A stretch of 6,200 bases of DNA. Origin: Dehalococcoidia bacterium (GTDB taxonomy: Bacteria; Chloroflexota; Dehalococcoidia; JACPQF01). The stretch covers positions 1-6,200 of the forward strand of contig JAUSEJ010000993.1 in NCBI GenBank assembly GCA_030650265.1. The letters run 5' to 3'. The position numbers and the translations under genes are program-made. The notes beneath the pieces are model-generated. The model ran no database searches and had not been told where the DNA came from. It worked only from the letters and a program-made list of their open reading frames with translations. Below are positions 1-4,433 of the stretch, piece after piece (positions within the stretch are counted from its first letter, which is position 1; the number at the start of each line of letters is the position of its first letter).

Positions 1-2
1 CA

Positions 3-65
3 CCCAAAGGAGTCGCAGAGCGCCGGCGCTCTGGCATAAGACTTTCTAAATCTAATTCCTTTGGG
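3..65. repeat. 9-bp inverted repeat enclosing an 18-bp palindrome
   Basis: The left arm CCCAAAGGA (3-11) is the exact reverse complement of TCCTTTGGG (57-65). Between them lies the perfect palindrome CAGAGCGCCGGCGCTCTG (16-33), which can fold into a 7-bp stem with a CCGG loop. The rest of the spacer (34-56) is AT-rich. The structure lies just past the 3' end of the minus-strand replication-relaxation gene. It could act as a factor-assisted terminator, but no T-tract follows it in that direction, so it is not a classical intrinsic terminator. Nested dyads beside an AT-rich stretch also occur at origins of transfer or replication and at recombination sites. The arms are seen directly; any function is inference. 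No gene is visible in 1-88. Confidence 0.6.
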
Positions 66-88
66 CCGCCAGGGATATGGCAAATAGG

Positions 89-859
89 TTAGCGCAAGAC
101 CGTCGTCTCACTTATCCTGTGGCTTGCAGACATCCAGAAAATTGTGGGATCGGCTTTCAGCTTGTTCGCCTCCTCCGCTGCCCACTTGGACAGAGCACCA
201 ACCCGACTATCATCCGGAGCAACGAATAGAACTGGCGAAGGATGCTTTTTTGCATGGATAAGATAGCAGGCGAGCTTCTCACGGCAGCGCTTTGGAGAGA
301 GTGTAGAAAGGTCCATTTCGACGAGAAAGGTTTGCTCGCTGCCATTTGGTAGGGCGAGAGTGAACGAGGCGTCCGGAACAAAGGAAAAACCCTTCTTAGA
401 CTCGGGGTCAGTGACCTTTATTGGCGTCTGGCGGAGTTCGTGGTCTCCCATCCATTCTTGTAGATGGAATACTTCCGATCGCTCACACGCCAGTTCTACT
501 GCCAGTCGCAGGTCGCACAAGGCCAGATGATGTTGGATGAAAAGAGGGCTGTCCGCCCTCACTCTGGCCAGCTCCGTACGGGAAAGGCGAAGAATCTCGG
601 CAAGAACCGCTCGTCCTTTAGGACCGGGCGTCAAAAACGCTCTGCCAGAGCCAACGCCGTGGAGTGAGGGCAAGCGGATGCTGGTAATGTATTCTGTCTG
701 AATGAGCTTTGCTATCCGGGCGTAGCAGGCGCTACGGCCGCCCTTGGTGCGGAAGAAACGGTGCCGGATGTGTTCGGCAGTGCAGCCGCCGAAGCTGTAA
801 ATCATCATCAAAATCTGAATATCGCGGTCGGTTAAAACCAAATGGGCAGGCTTGGTCAT
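89..859 (-). CDS. replication-relaxation family protein (winged-helix DNA-binding, mobile-element associated)
   Basis: This 256-residue protein resembles the replication-relaxation (Replic_Relax) family, found on plasmids and integrative elements of Gram-positive bacteria and Chloroflexota. Members are thought to bind DNA and help plasmid replication or transfer. Residues about 8-63 form a winged helix-turn-helix (LTDRDIQILMMI, then a helix ending CYARIAKLIQ, then a wing at YITSIRL). The C-terminal half has the family pattern VPD (D163), a strand with LVEMD (E181, D183), then REKLACY (K195, Y199). This resembles a PD-(D/E)XK nuclease-like core, though D183 replaces the usual lysine. The start at 859 is chosen over the in-frame ATG at 871 because GGGGA sits 5 bases upstream of it. 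The likely -10 box (872-877) also abuts 871, so transcription would begin downstream of 871. The 871 start would add four residues. It is divergent from the JAMM gene. Family assignment is by recalled pattern; the biochemical role is not proven. Confidence 0.8.
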   Translation of the reverse strand: MTKPAHLVLTDRDIQILMMIYSFGGCTAEHIRHRFFRTKGGRSACYARIAKLIQTEYITSIRLPSLHGVGSGRAFLTPGPKGRAVLAEILRLSRTELARVRADSPLFIQHHLALCDLRLAVELACERSEVFHLQEWMGDHELRQTPIKVTDPESKKGFSFVPDASFTLALPNGSEQTFLVEMDLSTLSPKRCREKLACYLIHAKKHPSPVLFVAPDDSRVGALSKWAAEEANKLKADPTIFWMSASHRISETTVLR

Positions 860-871
860 AGGATTCCCCAT

Positions 872-899
872 TCTATACGCCCGGTTGACAAACAGTCAA
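872..899 (-). promoter_or_regulatory. sigma70-type promoter of the replication-relaxation gene
   Basis: Reading the minus strand, TTGACT (899-894) and TATAGA (877-872) are separated by 16 bases; they match the consensus at 5 of 6 and 4 of 6 positions. Transcription would begin around 864-867, a few bases upstream of the ATG at 859, giving a very short leader. The promoter overlaps the divergent plus-strand promoter, and the two -35 boxes lie inside each other's spacers. Confidence 0.55.
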
Positions 900-913
900 G
901 CAAGTAGTAGAAT
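885..913 (+). promoter_or_regulatory. strong sigma70-type promoter of the JAMM gene
   Basis: TTGACA (885-890, a perfect -35 box) is followed after exactly 17 bases by TAGAAT (908-913, 5 of 6 matches to TATAAT). The start point would fall about 919-921, two to four bases before the ATG at 923. The mRNA should therefore be leaderless or nearly so, which fits the absence of a convincing ribosome binding site. The two facing -35 cores form a small dyad, TTGAC-AAACA-GTCAA (885-899). Confidence 0.7.
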
Positions 914-924
914 ATAGGCTATAT
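912..924. promoter_or_regulatory. palindrome across -10 end, start point and ATG: possible operator
   Basis: ATATAG-G-CTATAT is a perfect 6-bp dyad around one central base. It covers the last bases of the -10 box, the predicted transcription start and the first two bases of the start codon of the JAMM gene. A dimeric repressor bound here would block the promoter. An AT-rich dyad of this size can also arise by chance, so the operator role is inference. Confidence 0.35.
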
Positions 925-1750
925 GAGCCAAGAGGCCGAGCCAGTAAATGGACGGACTACGAGGCGTTATAACCCTGCGGAGATCCGGGTACAGGTAGGA
1001 AGAGGAAAAGAAGCCCTATCGCGCTGGTTTTTCCGCCGACCCCCATCTAGTCAACCACTTCCCATTCATCATCCGGAAGGTCTCTTTTCTCCACCCGTTA
1101 GCCTCAAAGATTATCTTCTTAATGCCATGAGCGATCCCATGTTGGCCTTGGACCCAATGCCCATGGCCATTGAATTGAAAGACTTTGGCAGGGAGGCAGA
1201 GAGGCTTCTACATCTGTCGCTCGCAGACCCCCTGCACCCGGAGTACGCAACAGCAGCTTACCTGGACGATGCAGGAAGATTGTTGCTGCCAAAACAGCCT
1301 ATACGTGGGGATATCACTTCCGTTCTTAGATCTGATCTGCCGGAAGGCATGCGTCAAGTTCTGATGATACACACCCATGGTAATATCGAAACTCCATTCT
1401 CACCAAACGACCTAAGAGACCTATTTGTTCCTGCCAATGAGAAAACGGCCGTACCAGCAGAACTTCTAATTATGCCAAACCTGAAGCTGCTGATGTTGCG
1501 GACCCGGCATACACCTTATCTGTCCGGCCTGAGCAGAGAACTTCTGGCACATATGATGGAGCTTGATCCGGCTATGAATGAGGAACGCGAGTTTCTTTCC
1601 AATGCGGCTACCTTGGGCGGTAAAGAGAAGAAAATTCTCCACCAGTTAAGCAATAGAAGGATGTTTATGCTAACAAGAATAAGCCAAGACTATCACCTAG
1701 CGATGTATTCTTGCTCGTATAAGGATAACATTGCCCTGCCCGCCACCTAA
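923..1750 (+). CDS. putative JAMM/MPN+ (JAB-like) metalloprotease-domain protein
   Basis: This 275-residue soluble protein has no signal peptide or membrane segment. Residues 150-163 read HTHGNIETPFSPND, exactly the JAMM zinc signature H-x-H-x7-S-x2-D (H150, H152, S160, D163), with a hydrophobic strand before it (QVLMI). A second strand follows at 180-193 (ELLIMPNLKLLMLR). The catalytic Glu of JAMM enzymes normally lies some 45-65 residues before the first His; E91 or E93 in FGREAERLL, or E84, could serve. The stretch AAYLDDAGRLLLP (111-123) resembles the strand-turn-strand of RadC/JAB proteins. Enzymes of this fold remove ubiquitin-like tags or cut peptide bonds; RadC-like members are common on mobile elements. 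The N-terminal 50 residues are basic and Pro-rich, and the last 75 are unassigned. ATG 923 sits at the predicted transcription start, so the message is probably leaderless. Domain call is fairly secure by motif; substrate unknown. Confidence 0.7.
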   Translation: MSQEAEPVNGRTTRRYNPAEIRVQVGRGKEALSRWFFRRPPSSQPLPIHHPEGLFSPPVSLKDYLLNAMSDPMLALDPMPMAIELKDFGREAERLLHLSLADPLHPEYATAAYLDDAGRLLLPKQPIRGDITSVLRSDLPEGMRQVLMIHTHGNIETPFSPNDLRDLFVPANEKTAVPAELLIMPNLKLLMLRTRHTPYLSGLSRELLAHMMELDPAMNEEREFLSNAATLGGKEKKILHQLSNRRMFMLTRISQDYHLAMYSCSYKDNIALPAT

Positions 1751-1820
1751 AAGCATCCAGTTCCTAAGCAGCTCGTAAAGCCCTTAGTCACGATAGACAT
1801 GCGGCACTGGCATCCCCCAA

Positions 1821-1901
1821 AATAATTTGTGAGAGACCTGTCTTCTTCGACTAAATAGTCGTCGCTGCTCTCGATCCCGCCCTGCAACGCCCCAAATTAT
1901 T
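1821..1901. repeat. inverted repeat in the convergent gap, possible bidirectional terminator
   Basis: AATAATTTG (1821-1829) and CAAATTATT (1893-1901) are perfect reverse complements separated by 63 bases. Inside lies a second dyad, CGACTA-AA-TAGTCG (1848-1861), which can form a 5-bp stem with an AAAT loop. The gap (1751-1947) separates the convergent 3' ends of the JAMM gene and the membrane regulator, so a shared terminator is plausible. There is no clean GC-rich stem plus T-run, so the role is uncertain. No credible gene is seen in the gap. Confidence 0.35.
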
Positions 1902-1947
1902 GATGAATGAAGGCAACTTTCAGCCAATATCCCCCTCCAGAATGTAT

Positions 1948-3333
1948 CTAATGTAGGACCTGTTCTTGCCATACAGCGTGCAGCAGGCGACTATGGAAGT
2001 CAGCCACACCAACTTGATAGTAGGTTACATCTAGACTTCTCTTGTCAGCTTGGAATGTATCCCAGTTGACGTTAAAGACGACGGAGAATTTTGCGTTTTG
2101 ACCAGAACTGAAATCATTGAACGTAAAAAGGTCGTATGTGCTTTCTGCAGGGCAACCGGGATACCGTTTGCCTGTACTTAGCTTAAGATAGAAAGTGCTT
2201 GCAAGCACCTGGAAATTCAAGGAAGAATTAGTGCTGTTGGTAAGAATGAAGTCTACTTGGGGTCCTCGGCCACCCCATGTGCATTGCCGTGAGTAACCAG
2301 AAAACGGGGGACTACTTGCCGTCAATTTCAAGCCTTGACCTGTCCACGTCTGCCCAAAATCCAGCGCTGCGTCAACTGGTGTTTGCGGTATCGCAGTAGG
2401 GATAGCAGGTACAGTCGGCTTGGGTGTGTCAGTGGGAACTGCAGTTGGCTTGGGTGTGTCAGTGGGAACCGCAGTAGAAGTAGCGGTCGCACGAGGAGTA
2501 GACTGAGCTGTGGCTGTAAGATTAAGCCCCTCTTGTGCTCTGGATGTCTGAACTGCTGGTGGGTATCCCGTCGAGACAGCGGTTACTCTTGCTATATCCT
2601 GCGAAGCGGGACCCATAGCGGCAACGCTGATTGAGGGGACAGCAGCAGGACCAGATGTCTGGACAAAGGTACCAAACCCTAGCCGCACAAACATCACTAC
2701 TGCGATAGCCCCAACTATTCCGCCGAGAGCCGTGAGGAATACAGTTCTAAAGCTACTCTGCATCAGACGCACGAAGGATAGAAGAAAGGCTGATACAGCC
2801 ATGAGCAGTCGTCTGAACCAAGAGACTTGTAGTGCAGGCTGAAGCACAGCTGCGGTGAGTTGCCTCCCCTGCCTACTATTTCCTCTACCCTTTTCCAGCA
2901 CCTCGATGAAAAGTAGCTCTTCTTCCCGCACCTCTCTTTCGCCTTCAGCTGATAGCGTCGTCAGATCCACTCCGTCGGGACCATTTCCCTGGACTCCTGA
3001 TACAGGGACCAAGGCCCGGCTGTCCGAGGAGCCTCGAACAAACTTTCCTTCCTCAGGCTCTAACTGCTTTAGCGCCTCATTATATTCAACTAGTTCTTGT
3101 AGGAGCTTGATTCTAGAGAGCCCATGTAGGTTGAGTTTAGTGAAGATATTCTGCATGTGGTCACGAATAGTTCGCTCGGCAAGAGGAGGAACGAGATTCT
3201 CACTGTGGCTGATGGATTCCGCAATATCAGCATAGGTCAGCTTATCATCAATGTGCAGATGGAGAATCCGCCGCTGACGCCTGGTCAGATCAACTTGCTT
3301 TAATTTCTTGATTCGTGCTTGCAGATCCGCCAT
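1948..3333 (-). CDS. membrane-anchored LuxR-type HTH regulator with external C-terminal domain
   Basis: This 461-residue protein reads as a one-component transmembrane regulator. Residues about 15-78 are a LuxR/GerE-like helix-turn-helix (LTRRQRRILHLH, TYADIAESI, ERTIRDHMQNIFTKLNL), with about eight extra residues (SHSENLVPP) before the recognition helix. Residues 80-165 are a charged linker. A hydrophobic helix at about 198-217 should cross the membrane, with basic residues on its N-terminal side, placing the HTH inside. A Thr/Pro/Ala linker (about 270-320) with two TDTPKPT units follows. The last 140 residues look like an external beta-sandwich similar to DUF4352-type domains (TWTGQGLKLTAS, VDFILTNSTNSSLNF, FYLKLSTGKRYPGC), with C351 and C394 possibly forming a disulfide. 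Start: GGAGGG (3343-3338) lies four bases before ATG 3333. It is divergent from the coupling-protein operon, which it may control. An HTH at the N-terminus with the sensor outside recalls ToxR/CadC topology, but with a different HTH class. Ligand unknown. Confidence 0.8.
   Translation of the reverse strand: MADLQARIKKLKQVDLTRRQRRILHLHIDDKLTYADIAESISHSENLVPPLAERTIRDHMQNIFTKLNLHGLSRIKLLQELVEYNEALKQLEPEEGKFVRGSSDSRALVPVSGVQGNGPDGVDLTTLSAEGEREVREEELLFIEVLEKGRGNSRQGRQLTAAVLQPALQVSWFRRLLMAVSAFLLSFVRLMQSSFRTVFLTALGGIVGAIAVVMFVRLGFGTFVQTSGPAAVPSISVAAMGPASQDIARVTAVSTGYPPAVQTSRAQEGLNLTATAQSTPRATATSTAVPTDTPKPTAVPTDTPKPTVPAIPTAIPQTPVDAALDFGQTWTGQGLKLTASSPPFSGYSRQCTWGGRGPQVDFILTNSTNSSLNFQVLASTFYLKLSTGKRYPGCPAESTYDLFTFNDFSSGQNAKFSVVFNVNWDTFQADKRSLDVTYYQVGVADFHSRLLHAVWQEQVLH
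2417..2475 (-). repeat. 30-bp tandem repeat, two copies, coding for the Thr/Pro linker
   Basis: The segments 2417-2446 and 2447-2475 are adjacent copies of a 30-base unit, with the second lacking a match at the last base. They differ only at 2440/2470 (T/C) inside the shared part. Each encodes the ten residues AVPTDTPKPT of the regulator's external linker. The near-identity suggests recent in-frame duplication, and linker length may vary between strains. Confidence 0.85.
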
Positions 3334-3340
3334 CAGACCC

Positions 3341-3387
3341 TCCGTACCTTGGTACGCTTTTACATTCTTGGTCCTAGTCCGTACCTT
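3341..3387. promoter_or_regulatory. repeated TCCGTACCTT boxes upstream of the regulator gene
   Basis: TCCGTACCTT occurs at 3341-3350 and again at 3378-3387, 37 bases apart. The first copy is also half of a dyad, CGTACC-TT-GGTACG (3343-3356). It overlaps the ribosome binding site of the minus-strand regulator (GGAGGG, 3343-3338). Boxes so close to the start are well placed for autoregulation by that HTH protein or another factor, which is inference. I found no clean -35/-10 pair for the regulator here. Confidence 0.45.
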
Positions 3388-3425
3388 CAGCCAGTAGAAA
3401 GTTGCCTTTGGGCCAGTGTAGTCTG

Positions 3426-3445
3426 TATTTGGAGTTCACCAAATA
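3426..3445. promoter_or_regulatory. 20-bp inverted repeat upstream of the coupling-protein operon
   Basis: TATTTGG (3426-3432) and CCAAATA (3439-3445) are perfect reverse complements around a 6-base spacer, the size and form of a dimeric operator. A possible -10 box, TATACA (3444-3449), overlaps its right edge, but no good -35 lies at the proper distance. A regulator binding here could control the three-gene operon. The dyad is directly seen; its use is inferred. Confidence 0.45.
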
Positions 3446-3460
3446 TACAGCAAAAACAGA

Positions 3461-3467
3461 AGGAGGT
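3461..3467 (+). promoter_or_regulatory. ribosome binding site that sets the start at 3472
   Basis: AGGAGGT lies four bases before ATG 3472. It decides the start: the same frame is open from an ATG at 3319, but that one would overlap the regulator's 5' end and the shared regulatory region and has no such site. Confidence 0.85.
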
Positions 3468-3471
3468 CAAA

Positions 3472-4068
3472 ATGTCTAACATCGTCGCAACCCGTCCAAC
3501 CAAATCAGTTCTCACTCTTTTAGAGAGAAGGCAGGAACTGACATTCCCAGTGGTCGTGCTTGGCCAAAGTCAAGCCCCTATCTTCCCCATGCAGGTAGGT
3601 CCTTGGTGGATGGAGCCCTTGACCCGCGAGACCAAACTGCCGGCAAGAGCCGAGAAGCGTCTTCAAGCCCTTCTGGCAACCGGAGTGAAAGCCAAAGCAG
3701 TAGTGTTGTTCCATGAAATCCCGACAGCCACAAAGCGCCGACCCTCGCGGTTGGAGAGGAATCTGCGCCAGGCAGTATCCACAAGTGTGCGGTCGCTCCA
3801 GCAGGAACTTCCCGTCAAGGTCGAACAAGCCGGTCGGGCTGCCAACCAACTATTCTATCGGACTGCCACGGCTACCCAGAAGAACGCCCCCGTAGTAGCG
3901 CGGTCTCTACTAAAGATGGGAGTTGTCGCTCTTCCCATAATAGCCGCCGTTGTACTGGGCACTCTCTCAATTACAGCCACGATTGCCGCAGCTGCTCTGC
4001 ACGATCCATGTTTAGTCCTGGTGACCCAAGACGGCTACTGGATTGAAGTGGACCGCTGGGACGACTGA
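3472..4068 (+). CDS. hypothetical single-pass membrane protein, first gene of the coupling-protein operon
   Basis: This 198-residue protein belongs to no family I recognise. Residues 24-84 look like a small alpha/beta region (strand FPVVVLGQ, then PAEKRLQALLATG-like helix material, then strand AKAVVLFHEIP). Residues 85-146 are basic and probably helical (RRPSRLERNLRQ, VRSLQQELPVKVEQAGRAA). A hydrophobic helix at about 147-176 (VVALPIIAAVVLGTLSITAT) should cross the membrane. A short tail ends in acidic and aromatic residues (QDGYWIEVDRWDD). The start at 3472 is set by a strong ribosome binding site. The next gene follows after 25 bases, so the two are co-transcribed. The large N-terminal part before a late membrane helix, together with its neighbours, suggests a membrane-associated accessory factor of DNA transfer. 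That is context only; the sequence itself does not show a function. Confidence 0.7.
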   Translation: MSNIVATRPTKSVLTLLERRQELTFPVVVLGQSQAPIFPMQVGPWWMEPLTRETKLPARAEKRLQALLATGVKAKAVVLFHEIPTATKRRPSRLERNLRQAVSTSVRSLQQELPVKVEQAGRAANQLFYRTATATQKNAPVVARSLLKMGVVALPIIAAVVLGTLSITATIAAAALHDPCLVLVTQDGYWIEVDRWDD

Positions 4069-4093
4069 TGACCTATCTCAAAAGGAGGCTTCG

Positions 4094-4417
4094 ATGCTCG
4101 CAATGCTCTTCCACTGGCTGGCACAGATTATGGTCACTACAACCATGTTGGTGATTACCACGCTGGCGACTTTGCTCCGGCTGATCCTGCTGGAGGCCAT
4201 CCGCATCTACCGCACCCGTCCGGATAGCCCTCTGCTCTGGTGGGGCCTGGCCGGATTCGCCCTCACAGTGGCCTCTAGTCTTCTCTTAGCCACGCTCTGG
4301 CCCGCTGCCGTCGGCGCTGTGGTCTGGTTCCTCACCATCGAAGCAGTGGACATCTTTGCTGCGCCCGTCTCCCAGGGTGCGACCGGCCGCCGCGGACTCG
4401 CCGGCTGGCTGAGGTAG
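4094..4417 (+). CDS. small multi-pass membrane protein, second gene of the operon
   Basis: This 107-residue, strongly hydrophobic protein is not a recognised family. A long hydrophobic stretch at about 2-36 is followed by a basic loop (RIYRTRPDS). Two further helices lie at about 46-67 and 69-90 (LWWGLAGFALTVASSLLLATL, AAVGAVVWFLTIEAVDIF), and a short basic tail ends WLR. The start at ATG 4094 is chosen because AAAGGAGG (4081-4088) ends five bases before it. An earlier in-frame ATG at 4043 would overlap the previous gene. The coupling ATPase begins 16 bases after its stop. By position it resembles the small inner-membrane partners encoded next to conjugation ATPases, but there is no sequence match that I can name. 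It is markedly richer in G+C than the genes left of 3400. Confidence 0.65.
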   Translation: MLAMLFHWLAQIMVTTTMLVITTLATLLRLILLEAIRIYRTRPDSPLLWWGLAGFALTVASSLLLATLWPAAVGAVVWFLTIEAVDIFAAPVSQGATGRRGLAGWLR

Positions 4418-4433
4418 ATAGGAGGAAACGCAA

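Noticed and set aside
1784..1972. 62-residue minus-strand open frame in the convergent gap
   Set aside because: It overlaps the 3' end of the regulator gene, has no convincing ribosome binding site and no recognisable domain; its sequence is rich in Arg and Trp as chance frames often are.
2335..3235. Plus-strand Ser/Arg-rich frames opposite the membrane regulator
   Set aside because: They are complements of the Thr/Pro linker and HTH coding region, with low-complexity products and no initiation signals.
3319..3471. 51-codon upstream extension of the first operon gene
   Set aside because: It would overlap the regulator's start and the shared regulatory region, and the ATG at 3472 has a far better ribosome binding site.
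4043..4093. 17-codon upstream extension of the 107-residue protein
   Set aside because: It would overlap the previous gene, and AAAGGAGG points to the ATG at 4094.
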